From: Vibrio pacinii DSM 19139
GTDB taxonomy: Bacteria; Pseudomonadota; Gammaproteobacteria; Enterobacterales; Vibrionaceae
DNA length: 64,000 nt
Assembly (NCBI RefSeq): GCF_000711795.1
Contig: NZ_JONH01000012.1
Location: forward strand, 1 to 64,000
Direction: 5' to 3'
Below, piece by piece: positions 1-8,449 of the stretch. Made by a program: the position numbers and the translations under genes. Under the pieces are notes generated by a model, which worked only from the letters and a program-made list of their open reading frames with translations, was not told where the DNA came from and searched no databases. Position 1 is the stretch's first letter, and each line of letters begins with the position of its first letter.

Positions 1-265
1 TTTTTAGTATTTCATTATGCTCTTCAAGGCGAGCCAACTTCTTTTTCAATTCCCGAATTTCTATTTGCTCAGGGGTCATAGGAGAAGCTTTCGGTGTTTT
101 CCCTTGGCGCTCTCCTCTAAGTTGGCGAACCCATTTATCCATCGTGGATTTACCCACATTCATGGCTTGGGCTGCTTCAGTCACTGAGTAGTTCTGGTCT
201 AGGACTAACTGCGCTGCTTCTAACTTAAATTCTGCGCTAAATAGTCGTCTTGTGCGTTTTGTCAT
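1..265 (-). CDS. IS3-family transposase OrfA (partial, 88 residues visible)
   Basis: The reading frame starts at ATG 265 and runs off the left edge. The protein begins [20 protein letters not shown], the usual opening of the OrfA helix-turn-helix protein that binds the IS ends. It continues with a recognition-helix region ([20 protein letters not shown]) and then the charged start of the leucine-zipper segment ([18 protein letters not shown]). In this family the catalytic DDE part is made by programmed -1 frameshifting into OrfB, which would lie outside the window. A purine-rich stretch precedes the ATG. Whether the element is intact cannot be judged here. Confidence 0.85.
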   Translation of the reverse strand, partial: MTKRTRRLFSAEFKLEAAQLVLDQNYSVTEAAQAMNVGKSTMDKWVRQLRGERQGKTPKASPMTPEQIEIRELKKKLARLEEHNEILK

Positions 266-337
266 AGTGTCACCTGTTAACTTATGAGGTGATGATATCA
301 CCTCTAACTAAGTGACCAAATTCACTATGCCACTACA
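1..337 (-). mobile_element. IS3-family insertion sequence, one end (continues beyond the window)
   Basis: The terminus reads inward on the minus strand from 337 as TGTAGTGGCATAGTGAATTT, followed by a short leader and an OrfA start at 265. A TG...CA terminus followed by a helix-turn-helix OrfA is typical of IS3-family elements. Only the OrfA side is inside the window. The three bases after the element (338-340, GTA) are the natural candidate for a target duplication, but the other copy lies outside. The element sits against an open reading frame that has lost its start, so the insertion appears to have broken a gene. Confidence 0.8.
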
Positions 338-1305
338 GTAAGAGAGCGTTAACCACTTCTGAGCGGCAACGAATTATTGATATTTGCGGGAGCCCTAGAC
401 GCAACTCAGGACGTTATGAGCGAGCTTACTACTTTGAAAGTCTTGATAGATTCTTTGATGTCTATGGAGAGTTTGTTGAGAGCCGCTACCGTAATAATCT
501 GTTAACTCAATTACGGAGCAAAGAGGTACAAAGTAAGTTACTAGCTAGCTTCGATATATTTGAAAATGGTAGGTTCAACGATAAGGGATATATCGAGCTT
601 TCAGATATCGATAAGTTGATTCGATCCAATGAAGCAGACGAAGTTTTTGAGCGATACAGCTCATGGCTAAGAGAGGAGGATGGAGCAAGACAACCAAAAA
701 TGGAGTTCATGGACTCAGATGTGGTTTTGGATGATAAAAAGGCCTTCCATTTACTCTATCAACTGTGGTTTCTTGTGCAAAGCGAAACGAGTTTTTACCT
801 ATGTAATGAAGAGCCTCATAACATTGCTCAGCTCAGCCACTGTGAAGACATCATAATGACTGGTGAAAAAGTACTGTTAATGAGTAATGAAGGTGAGCTT
901 CGACCCGTAAATGAGCCAGTTTTAGATAAATTTGGTTCTCTTAACCGTTACCCCGATTCATTGAAACCAGAGATTTGGCAAGCCGTACGTGTTGAGTTCT
1001 ACCTTAGCGAGGAAATGAATTACCACCTATTCATCCAACTCTCACCTAAACGTAACATATCTACCTACCTAGATGTTGAGAAGTATGGGGACAATGCTGC
1101 TTATATGGATGAATTGTTCCAGATAGCCGAAGTAGACTCTGAGGACCTTTTGATTGTGATCGAAAACCTCAATGCATCGGCACTTTGGTCGAGTGTCGAG
1201 AAGGTGCGTAAATGGTGTGCGTTACCTTCAGACTCAAACTACAAACTGAAGCAGAGAATTGCGAAATTTGGTGGCTATGTCCCTGGAGCTCGTGTTCTTG
1301 TTTAA
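338..1305 (+). pseudogene. 5'-truncated gene of unknown function, cut by the IS element
   Basis: An open frame runs without a stop from the IS boundary (first whole codon at 340) to the TAA ending at 1305, about 321 codons. A start can be forced at TTG 616, but the frame upstream is clearly coding: charged, balanced and stop-free, with stretches such as GRYERAYYFESLDRFFDVYG. The real start was therefore probably removed by the insertion. The product would be acidic and soluble, with no signal peptide or membrane segment visible. I do not recognise the family. The fragment is flanked on its other side by a second IS-like terminus (1356), which suggests laterally acquired DNA. It could still be translated from an internal start or an IS-derived promoter, but I treat it as a remnant. 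Confidence 0.6.
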
Positions 1306-1321
1306 TTATCTGCTTATTGAA

Positions 1322-1352
1322 AGAGTCCATCACTAAATAGTGAATGGGCTCT
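1322..1352 (+). terminator. Imperfect hairpin after the truncated gene
   Basis: AGAG-CCAT-CACT pairs with AGTG-ATGG-CTCT around an AAAT loop, with single mismatches. It begins 17 bases after the stop of the truncated gene. There is no strong T-run after it, so it is only a possible terminator. Confidence 0.35.
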
Positions 1353-1355
1353 CTG

Positions 1356-1397
1356 TGTAGTGGCTAAGCTAAGTGAATCTGGCCTCTACATTAGAGG
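1356..1397 (+). repeat. Solo IS-like terminus similar to the left-hand IS end
   Basis: The sequence starts TGTAGTGGCTAAG, continues with GTGAATCTGG and ends in TTAGAGG. The IS terminus at 337 has TGTAGTGGCATAG, then TGAATTTGG and TTAGAGG in the same order. It points to the right, but no transposase frame follows it. It therefore looks like a leftover end of a related IS3-type element rather than part of an intact copy. Confidence 0.45.
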
Positions 1398-1517
1398 CTT
1401 TGCCATACGTCAAGTAATCCGCTAAATGCTAATTTAGCTATGCATGTAACATAGAGTTGTCCAAAAATGAGTTAGCCCTTAGGTCAATTTAAAGACAATC
1501 AGCTGCGAATGAGCACT

Positions 1518-1655
1518 TTACTCGTAGCTACCTTCTTCTTCAGTTTCATCTAAATCCATCTCTGCCTCAACCAACTCCGCTAACTCATCAACATGCGCAG
1601 TATAAGCATCTAACCCTTCGAGTAGCTCTTGTTCGGTATAAGTCTTTTTATCCAT
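1518..1655 (-). CDS. Small acidic protein, 45 aa, unknown (antitoxin-tail-like)
   Basis: ATG at 1655 is preceded by GGTGAGG at good spacing, and the frame ends at TAA 1518. The product begins MDKKTYTEQELLEGLDAYTA and is strongly acidic, ending in a Glu-rich tail. The pattern of a short ELLEGL motif followed by a conserved His and an acidic run resembles the C-terminal tails of MazE/AbrB-type antitoxins, but there is no DNA-binding part and no toxin gene beside it, so this is only a resemblance. A 13-base palindrome overlaps a TATACT-like -10 just upstream, suggesting regulated expression. It could also be a chance ORF. The RBS, composition and promoter make a real gene somewhat more likely than not. 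Confidence 0.5.
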   Translation of the reverse strand: MDKKTYTEQELLEGLDAYTAHVDELAELVEAEMDLDETEEEGSYE

Positions 1656-1692
1656 TTTTGTAGCCTCACCAGTAAGCGATTTAATAGGAAGT

Positions 1693-1705
1693 ATATCACT
1701 GATAT
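1693..1705 (-). promoter_or_regulatory. 13-bp palindrome over a putative -10, upstream of the 45-aa ORF
   Basis: ATATCA-C-TGATAT is a perfect odd palindrome 38 bases before the ATG at 1655. Read on the minus strand it runs straight into TATACT, a plausible -10. This is operator-like geometry. The rest of 1656-1951 holds no convincing gene. Confidence 0.35.
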
Positions 1706-1951
1706 GGGATTTACTCTGAAGCTTGACAGGGGCTCTGTGAGGCTCTTTCAGATATGTTCTAGAGCGAAAGAATAAAGTAGGGGGAGTGGGGCTGCGATTT
1801 GAGTAGTAGTGAAAATGGGTCTAAGATAGATGAGAGAGAAACTACTGTATAAGTCCACTATTCGTCCACACTTAATCCACCCAGAAATGATGTGGTTATT
1901 GTCGGTTCACGTAAAGTGGCGAAGTTTCAGTAAGTTGAAGAGAATTGAGAG

Positions 1952-2006
1952 CGTTTTTGAGGGCTCAAAAACGGTGAAACCCCGATGTTGGTAGCATCGG
2001 GGTTTC
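1952..2006 (-). terminator. Two tandem hairpins, terminator of rplY
   Basis: The first hairpin met by minus-strand transcripts is GAAACCCCGATG paired with CATCGGGGTTTC (1976-2006), followed on the minus strand by ACCGTTTTTG. The second (1952-1973) is a perfect stem, CGTTTTTGAG with CTCAAAAACG. Both lie 80-140 bases past the rplY stop. Confidence 0.7.
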
Positions 2007-2089
2007 GAATTTCTAGACTTCTCGGTTGGTAATTCCGATTATCTTATATGCAAAAGGCTGGATTTTATCCGAATAATTCCTGGTAGGAA

Positions 2090-2368
2090 TTAGATACGGA
2101 TGAAGTCCATGTGCTCAACTTTTGGCTTGAACGCGTGACGTTGAACGTCTTGTGGCTTAACTTTAACTTCAGCGCCGTCAATTACTAGAACGATACCTTC
2201 GTAGAACTCAGGCTTGTCCATTTGGTTGATAACGTCATCGTGCTTAAGAACGATAGATACTGGCGCAGCTTCACCACCGTAAACGATAGCAGGGAATTTA
2301 CCAGCGTGACGTAGGCGGCGGCTCGCACCTTTACCTAGTTCAGTACGTACTACTGCTTCAAATTTCAT
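2090..2368 (-). CDS. rplY: 50S ribosomal protein bL25
   Basis: bL25 binds 5S rRNA in the large ribosomal subunit. The 92-residue product begins [20 protein letters not shown] and has the single compact bL25 domain, like the short E. coli form and unlike the longer CTC form with a C-terminal extension. A longer reading frame reaches upstream to 2461, but family alignment and the MKFE start put the start at ATG 2368. The gene is monocistronic: tandem hairpins follow it and a structured leader precedes it. Family knowledge includes autogenous translational control of E. coli rplY by L25 through its 5' leader. Confidence 0.95.
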   Translation of the reverse strand: MKFEAVVRTELGKGASRRLRHAGKFPAIVYGGEAAPVSIVLKHDDVINQMDKPEFYEGIVLVIDGAEVKVKPQDVQRHAFKPKVEHMDFIRI

Positions 2369-2403
2369 AGTATGACTCTCTAAAAATACAAATTGATTTA
2401 TAC

Positions 2404-2426
2404 GTCCGCAATGCGACCTCGCGGAC
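2404..2426 (-). promoter_or_regulatory. Hairpin in the rplY mRNA leader
   Basis: GTCCGC (2404-2409) pairs with GCGGAC (2421-2426) around an 11-base loop, 36 bases before the rplY start. It could be part of the leader through which L25 represses its own translation in gammaproteobacteria. The rest of 2427-2692 contains only presumed promoter sequence for rplY and a small hairpin near 2615-2630. Confidence 0.4.
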
Positions 2427-2692
2427 ATTGAACGCTCAAGAGAAATTGGTAGTAACTCCATAAGCGAGCGCGGATACTAACATTCTCTCTCTTTTGCCGC
2501 AACTCAAAATCCTCTAATCCCTTTGTTTTAAGGCGATGCACTATCAATTGGTTAAGTCTAAAGCACTGTCTGTATTACGCTCTGATAATAGAAATCTTGC
2601 CTATGAGTAAAATGCTGCCTGAAAGTAGGCAAAACCTTGCTTGATTTTAGCGGTTCATGCGCTGGATATCAGCAATAGGCACAAGTTGTTTG

Positions 2693-2709
2693 TTGGCGCT
2701 ATCTTTGCA
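2693..2709 (+). promoter_or_regulatory. Candidate sigma-54 promoter for T6SS cluster A
   Basis: TTGGCGCTATCTTTGCA has GG at 2695-2696 and GC at 2707-2708 with exactly 10 bases between. It matches the sigma-54 consensus TGGCACG-N4-TTGCA at the invariant positions. It lies 59 bases (counted from the GC) before the vgrG ATG at 2767. T6SS satellite operons of Vibrio are known to depend on RpoN with the activator VasH. A second element with nearly the same geometry precedes the other vgrG. Confidence 0.6.
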
Positions 2710-2766
2710 ACATCGCGTAGATTCACTAAATGGTCTCGTGAGTTGCGAGCAAAGAAAGGAAGCGTT

Positions 2767-4821
2767 ATGCCAACACTGCATTACCGGATAAAAATTGAAG
2801 GGCTAGACGATGATTCGCTGGTAGTTCGACAGTTTTCAGGTACTGAGTCGTTATCTTCGACGCGTTTAGAATCTGGCCAAGAGTGCTGTGGTTATCGTTT
2901 CAACATTGATTTAGCCAGCCGACGTCATACTCTTCATCAAGATGATGTTGTTGATCAAAATGTACAGCTCGAGCTGTATCGTAATAATGTTCGCGAGCGA
3001 GTTGTACATGGCGTGGTAAGAAGCTTTACCAAAGGCGATACTGGCCATCATCATACCTTTTACTCGATTGTTCTTGTTCCCGCTCTTGAGCGTTTGTCGT
3101 TACGACATAATAGCCGCATATTCCAATCGCAGACGGTGCCAGAAATCGTCTCTATCCTTTTGCAAGAGATGGGAATTTCAGATTACGGCTTTGCACTAAA
3201 GAAAGAGTATGCAACTCGAGAATACTGTGTGCAGTACAGAGAGACAGATTTGGCGTTTATTCATCGTCTGTTGGCCGAAGAGGGCATCACGTACTACTTC
3301 CAGCATGAAGATAACAAGCATAATGTTGTTTTTTGTGATGCCACTGAGTGTCTAATCGAGTATCAGACACCGATTCCTTATAATGCAGTTTCTGGTGGCT
3401 CTGCAGATATTGCGCATGTTTTTGGCTTGGCAGAAACCAAACGTGTACAGGTAAGTCACGTTCAAACCGGCGACTACAGTTTTAAAAAGCCAGCTTATCG
3501 CTTTTTACAAGATCAACAAGCATCGCAAGTTGAATATCAAAACAGTCACCTTTACGAGCACTTTGATTTTCCGGGACGTTACAAACAAGAGTTAGTCGGT
3601 GCTGCGATTAGTCGTACTCGTTTAGAATATTTACGCAGGATGGCGCATTCAGCGGTTGCTCAGAGTAACCATTTACAAATGCAAGCCGGGCTCAAGTTTC
3701 AACTTGAAGATCAATTAGAAAACTTTTCTACTAACCTGTGGCAAGTGATTAATCTTGTCGTGACCGGAACCCAACCTCAAGCTCTTGAAGAAGAGGGAGG
3801 TAATGGTGCCACAACGTACCAAAATGAACTTATTTTGATTCCAGCCAATACTATTTGGCAAGCAGAGCCGCAAGCGAAACCTAAAGTCGATGGTGCTTGT
3901 GTTGCCCTAGTCGTTGGCCCAGAAGCTGAAGAAATCTATTGTGATGAATATGGGCGAGTGAAGCTACATTTCCCTTGGGATCGTTACTCAAATGGCGACG
4001 AGTATAGTTCTTGCTGGGTAAGGGTTTCTCAAGGTTGGGCGGGTTCTCAGTATGGAATGGTTGCGTTGCCAAGAGTGGGGCAAGAGGTCATCGTCTCTTT
4101 CTTAAATGGCGATCCAGATCAGCCGATTGTTACTGGCCGAACTTACAATGCAACCAACGCCTTGCCTTATCCGTTGCCAGACAACAAGAGCAAAACGGTG
4201 ATTCGAACTGAGTCACACCAAGGAAGTGGTTTTAATGAACTGAGCTTTGAAGACCAAGTCAACCAAGAGAAAATCTACTTGCATGCACAAAAAGACTTTC
4301 AAGCTGAAGTTCTCAATGACGCAAAAACCCATATCCGCAATGACCTCCATGTTCAAATTGATAATGATCAGTTTGACTCAATCACTAACAACTATCATGC
4401 AGTGACACAAGCTGAATCAAGGCTGACCGTTGTAGGCTCAAACACGGAAATAGTCGAGAGTAACCTTGAGCAAAAAATTGGCACCTTATTCGCAGCCGAG
4501 GCGGGGCGCGAAATTTCATTCAAGAGTGGCGCCAAAATCGTTGTAGAGGCTGGGGCTGAAATTACCCTCAAGGCCGGTGGCAGTTTCGTCAAAGTTGATG
4601 GCGGTGGTGTTCATTTAGTTGGTCCTGCGATCAATCTAAACTCTGGAGGCAGTGCAAGTTCAGGCAGCGTCTATAGTGGCAGCGAGCCAATACTACCGAT
4701 TGATGTAGAGTCGCCGCCAGTTCCTGAAGTTGCAAAAACCATCCGTTACCAATCTCTTTTACAAGCTGAAGAGTCAAGTATTCCAGCGGTGAAAATGTGT
4801 CCATTAGCAGGTGATGTTTGA
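2767..4821 (+). CDS. vgrG: T6SS spike protein VgrG (TssI), cluster A
   Basis: VgrG trimers form the puncturing tip of the T6SS and carry effectors. The 684-residue protein has the usual order: gp27-like N-terminal region (about 1-370), gp5 OB-fold starting near 373 (VVGPEAEEIYCDEYGRVKLH), then a beta-helix of short repeats ending in the typical KAGGSFVKVDGGGVHLVG segment near 600-620. A further 60 residues end in MCPLAGDV. The start at ATG 2767 is chosen because AAAGGAAG precedes it and the second VgrG in the window starts with the same MPTL motif; the frame stays open further upstream without a good RBS. No enzymatic extension is present, so effectors are likely delivered as cargo. The stop overlaps the next start (TGATG). 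Confidence 0.93.
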   Translation: MPTLHYRIKIEGLDDDSLVVRQFSGTESLSSTRLESGQECCGYRFNIDLASRRHTLHQDDVVDQNVQLELYRNNVRERVVHGVVRSFTKGDTGHHHTFYSIVLVPALERLSLRHNSRIFQSQTVPEIVSILLQEMGISDYGFALKKEYATREYCVQYRETDLAFIHRLLAEEGITYYFQHEDNKHNVVFCDATECLIEYQTPIPYNAVSGGSADIAHVFGLAETKRVQVSHVQTGDYSFKKPAYRFLQDQQASQVEYQNSHLYEHFDFPGRYKQELVGAAISRTRLEYLRRMAHSAVAQSNHLQMQAGLKFQLEDQLENFSTNLWQVINLVVTGTQPQALEEEGGNGATTYQNELILIPANTIWQAEPQAKPKVDGACVALVVGPEAEEIYCDEYGRVKLHFPWDRYSNGDEYSSCWVRVSQGWAGSQYGMVALPRVGQEVIVSFLNGDPDQPIVTGRTYNATNALPYPLPDNKSKTVIRTESHQGSGFNELSFEDQVNQEKIYLHAQKDFQAEVLNDAKTHIRNDLHVQIDNDQFDSITNNYHAVTQAESRLTVVGSNTEIVESNLEQKIGTLFAAEAGREISFKSGAKIVVEAGAEITLKAGGSFVKVDGGGVHLVGPAINLNSGGSASSGSVYSGSEPILPIDVESPPVPEVAKTIRYQSLLQAEESSIPAVKMCPLAGDV

Positions 4822-5603
4822 TGTTAGCCGCTTATTTACCGTGGAGTGACAGTAACGCCTATTGGTTAGTCGATAGCAAAACGCATCGTCTTGCTGTGAA
4901 AGCGCTTGGTTTCGGGTTTGATGAGGCGGTACCACTCTTCTTTGGAGAGAGTTTTGCGCCAGCGATGGACTTATCACCTTGGTTGATCCCCGTAACCGAG
5001 CAAGTCACGTCATTGGATGATGTTGTATTGGATCTAGGTATCCTATTACGAAGTGAAAGGCCAGTTGATGAGGTGATTGATCACCTACGCAGCCTTTTAA
5101 TCGCATCGTTAGACGGTGAAGAAGTCATGTTTCGCTATTACGATAAAAAGGTCCTTCTCGCGATGCTTCAAGCCATGGATGAAAGTGAACGTTATGCATT
5201 TATGGGCAATATCGACACTATGATACTCGCAGAGCAAGAAGTTCATGAGTTTAAAAATAACGCGAGTAAGCCTTTTGAGCTCAATGTGGACGTTTGGTGG
5301 CGTCTATTGCCGCATCATATGGATGCGCTCTACGACGTTCAAAACCATGCAAAAATTCTTGAAAGACGTCTGTGGGAACTGATACCCAATGCGTTAGCGC
5401 AATTCGATAGTCCATCCAATGTGATCATTCATGCGCTTGAAAGTGCTATTGAACGCAACTATGAAAAGTCGCAGCTAGAGTCGTGCGTGATCATTGAAGT
5501 GGCTAAACAAGCGAATCTACACCTTTCAGAACTATCAATGCCCCTTCGTTTAACATTTGATGAGCTTAAAGCATTACAAAGCATTAAGGAGACTTGGTCG
5601 TGA
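4821..5603 (+). CDS. DUF4123 T6SS effector chaperone/adaptor (Tap/TEC type)
   Basis: The 260-residue protein has the DUF4123 pattern: an N-terminal lobe with conserved strands (WLIPVT, about residue 55), a central LLRSERPVDEVIDHLRSLL segment, and the FRYYDKKVLLAML motif near 112, followed by a helical C-terminal lobe. DUF4123 proteins load a specific effector onto the VgrG encoded next to them and are not themselves secreted. The start ATG overlaps the vgrG stop by one base, and the next gene overlaps its end, so the three genes are translationally coupled. A TTG one codon upstream is an alternative start. Confidence 0.85.
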   Translation: MLAAYLPWSDSNAYWLVDSKTHRLAVKALGFGFDEAVPLFFGESFAPAMDLSPWLIPVTEQVTSLDDVVLDLGILLRSERPVDEVIDHLRSLLIASLDGEEVMFRYYDKKVLLAMLQAMDESERYAFMGNIDTMILAEQEVHEFKNNASKPFELNVDVWWRLLPHHMDALYDVQNHAKILERRLWELIPNALAQFDSPSNVIIHALESAIERNYEKSQLESCVIIEVAKQANLHLSELSMPLRLTFDELKALQSIKETWS

Positions 5604-7672
5604 GTAGTGAAACAGGAACCAGTCCTTACTGCTATCCGTGTGAAAACAGTAATCACTGGATTGAAATCCTTGTTCGGGATGAGTTCAATCAGCCCTTTTC
5701 AGGCGTGAGTGGCGTTTTAACTGACGGCGCTGGTAATGAATTTCCAATATCACTAGGTGAAGCCCCAATTTTATTGGAAGAGCTCGCAGCGGGTGTTGCC
5801 ACTCTTAAGCTAGACAGTCAATCTTGGTTGATTGAAGCCCAAGGTGACAAGCGCACACCGAATTCAGAAGCCAATCCGACAAAAGAGTTCGCCAGTGAAT
5901 ATCAGGGACATCAAGATTCTACACCAAAATACGTCGAGATAACCGCCGGAGATGTAACCGAACTTGCGGAAGGGGAAGTTCTGCCTTCTCGCCATCAAAA
6001 AGGTAAAGCAGACAGCTTAAAGTTGGTAGTAGATAATAGTTATGTACTGCAAGTACGCGGCTTTAACTTTATTACTCTCCGTGTAGGGATGTTCTTTGAT
6101 GGAACCGGTAACAATACGTACAGCGCCCAGTGGGGTAAAAAGCAGTTAGAGAAATACTATACCAAGTGGCGTAACAAGCACATTGTACATAAAGATAAAC
6201 CAGTCACTGAGTGGCCGGATGAGATGTTCGAATACCCTGACGACGAAAAGTTTCATTTTTTCTGGGAAGAGGACTTTGTCGTAGACGGAAGTGCAGCAAA
6301 TGAACTGACGAACATCCAGAAGTTACATGATTTGTATTTGAGGGACGAATACCTAAAAGAAAGCCGAACATTTGTTCATCCAGAATATGTTACAGGTATA
6401 GGTACAGGGAACGAAGTTGATAATACTCAGCCCTCAGACGAATCCGTTGTGCCAGGACAGGCATTTGGAACGGGTGACTATGGCGTAGTAGCAAAAGTTG
6501 ATACTGGTATAAGTGCACTGTGCGATAACCTCAATCAGATTCGTCAATCTCAAGCTTATGTGGAAGCTATGGCTGATGGCATATCTAAATTGGAACTCGA
6601 TGTTTTTGGGTTTAGTCGAGGTGCGGCAGCAGCGAGGCACTTTAGTAATGATGTAGTGGATGGTGAGAAAGGAACATTTGCGACTAAATTTACTCAGGCT
6701 TGTAAAGCAAACTCAATCGATATGAAAGCGGGATTTGATTGGGGGGATAATGAATCGTGTTGCATTAAGTTTGTTGGTCTGTTTGATACTGTTGCCGCTA
6801 TTTTTGACCCATGGAGCGGCGATTTTACCCCACACAATGATAACAATGGTGACATAAGGCTTTGGCTCGACCCTGAACGGATTGACAAAGTAGTTCACAT
6901 GACCGCGCATAAGAAAACCGAGTATCGATATAACTTCTGTTTAAATAAAGTCAATCCGAATGGAAAGTTTGATGAGTATGTTGTTCCTGGTGCTCATTCT
7001 GATCTTGGTGGCGGCTACCAGTCCACACTGGCCTATGACACACTCGCCGGACAAAGCCAAGGCCGATACAAACTACCACTACTAGAGAAAAAACCGATTA
7101 AAAGATTGCGTCGAAATGTCAATCGTTGGAACTACGATAAGGTCAAAGCTTCACTAGATGAAAGGTTCAAAAAAGTTATCGACCATGAGTTGTGTTTAGG
7201 TTGGAATGCAAATGATTATATCATTGACTACAAGACAGTTGCCCGAGGGGGCAACGATCAAACTTACTTGGAAGGGACACTTCACAACAAGCGAGTTGTA
7301 GAAGGGGACTTATCGCGTTTATATCTGCGTGTTATGTTTGGTCTTGCTGAAAATGCGGAAGTTCCTCTGGATGATCAACAAGGTAAAGTTTGGGATGAGC
7401 AAGGAGACAGCTATTACTCGGTTCCAAAAATAATAGGTGGATATGAATTTGGCGAGCTCTGTGAAAAAGCGTTATCTGCAGCCAAGAGTGGGAAGATGTT
7501 AAGTGCGCTAAACGTGAAGAGTGTTGAAGAAGTAAAAGATAGCGCTATTATGTCGAGTTTTATGAAAGCGAATTTGATTCATCACTCTGCTGATTGTTCT
7601 ATAGCCAATAAACCGCACAAATCTGGAGATACCTTTGTTCGTGAAATATTTGAATGCAAAAAGGAAAGCTAA
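5600..7672 (+). CDS. T6SS phospholipase effector, Tle1 type (DUF2235), with N-terminal TTR-like domain
   Basis: The 690-residue protein carries a DUF2235 alpha/beta-hydrolase with the nucleophile elbow GFSRGAA (Ser339), an Asp in GLFDTVAA (Asp396) and a His in VPGAHSDLGGGY (His466), a complete catalytic triad. Tle1 effectors hydrolyse phospholipids in the target cell's membranes. The first ~90 residues (CYPCENSNHWIEILVRDEF, then a short beta-rich stretch) look like the transthyretin-like domain known to recruit Tle1 to VgrG. GTG 5600 is chosen because AGGAG lies 8 bases upstream; a TTG at 5594 is too close to it. The gene overlaps the adaptor by 4 bases and is followed by two DUF2931 genes, the expected immunity position. 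Confidence 0.88.
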   Translation: MSSETGTSPYCYPCENSNHWIEILVRDEFNQPFSGVSGVLTDGAGNEFPISLGEAPILLEELAAGVATLKLDSQSWLIEAQGDKRTPNSEANPTKEFASEYQGHQDSTPKYVEITAGDVTELAEGEVLPSRHQKGKADSLKLVVDNSYVLQVRGFNFITLRVGMFFDGTGNNTYSAQWGKKQLEKYYTKWRNKHIVHKDKPVTEWPDEMFEYPDDEKFHFFWEEDFVVDGSAANELTNIQKLHDLYLRDEYLKESRTFVHPEYVTGIGTGNEVDNTQPSDESVVPGQAFGTGDYGVVAKVDTGISALCDNLNQIRQSQAYVEAMADGISKLELDVFGFSRGAAAARHFSNDVVDGEKGTFATKFTQACKANSIDMKAGFDWGDNESCCIKFVGLFDTVAAIFDPWSGDFTPHNDNNGDIRLWLDPERIDKVVHMTAHKKTEYRYNFCLNKVNPNGKFDEYVVPGAHSDLGGGYQSTLAYDTLAGQSQGRYKLPLLEKKPIKRLRRNVNRWNYDKVKASLDERFKKVIDHELCLGWNANDYIIDYKTVARGGNDQTYLEGTLHNKRVVEGDLSRLYLRVMFGLAENAEVPLDDQQGKVWDEQGDSYYSVPKIIGGYEFGELCEKALSAAKSGKMLSALNVKSVEEVKDSAIMSSFMKANLIHHSADCSIANKPHKSGDTFVREIFECKKES

Positions 7673-7673
7673 G

Positions 7674-8405
7674 ATGAAACAATTAATGGCGACAATGCTG
7701 CTCATAGCGCCAGTCGCTTCCAATGCATTTGCAAAAGTACCTAGCGTTCCAGAAGACATGCCTAAATGGCGCATTGGTTATGCCATGTCTTCATTGTATC
7801 CAGCAAAGGTGACTAAAGCTTATGGTGTTAATAATGAAGCTGATTGGACGTCATTAATTCACAACGATCTACAATTTATTCGTAGAACAGAATTGGATAG
7901 AATTTTAGGTAAGCTACCAAACTATAATGGCTTTGGTATTCCGCTAGGTTCGGCCGTTGGGATCTTTCCTCAGGTAGCAGGGACCAAAACACTACCAGAC
8001 AGCGTATTTATATATTGGGCATCAATAAGTAATGCAAGATTCTTTGTGACTAAATTTGACTTAACAAAAGAGGTTAAATCATTGATGGTTACAAAAAGGC
8101 AAATGACTACATGGGATGGTGCTGTCCTAGATTGCTATCAAAATGACATTGTTTTTGGATTTTTGCCCAATGGAAACACTAAGGTTTGGTTAGATGGCTG
8201 CGGCGAGTATAAATACGTAACAGAACTAATGCCAGATGCTGAGCTTGAAGCAGACTCGCGTGGTAACAATGCCGAAATTTACAAAGCTAACTATGGCGCA
8301 CGAATTACTAAAAGAACAGAAGAAGTAGGTGAGACTTTAGACCCAATCCCATGGGACAAAGTGAACAAAGTGTACTTCAGCGAAAAAATCAAACAAGTAA
8401 ACTGA
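7674..8405 (+). CDS. DUF2931 putative T6SS immunity protein, copy 1
   Basis: The start at ATG 7674 follows AAGGAAAG and comes one base after the effector stop. The 243-residue product has an N-terminal signal peptide (MKQLMATMLLIAPVASNAFA) and the DUF2931 pattern: a WRIGYAMSSLYP opening, a central DSVFIYWASISNARFF segment and a conserved FGFLPNGNTKVWLDGCGEYK. DUF2931 proteins commonly follow Tle-type phospholipases, and a periplasmic inhibitor of an incoming phospholipase is the natural role. Many relatives are lipoproteins, but this signal lacks a lipobox Cys, so it is probably a free periplasmic protein. Function is inferred from position and family. Confidence 0.75.
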   Translation: MKQLMATMLLIAPVASNAFAKVPSVPEDMPKWRIGYAMSSLYPAKVTKAYGVNNEADWTSLIHNDLQFIRRTELDRILGKLPNYNGFGIPLGSAVGIFPQVAGTKTLPDSVFIYWASISNARFFVTKFDLTKEVKSLMVTKRQMTTWDGAVLDCYQNDIVFGFLPNGNTKVWLDGCGEYKYVTELMPDAELEADSRGNNAEIYKANYGARITKRTEEVGETLDPIPWDKVNKVYFSEKIKQVN

Positions 8406-8449
8406 TGTGTTGTAGCCGGTTACTCATCGGGTTGCCGAAAGTGGTGATA

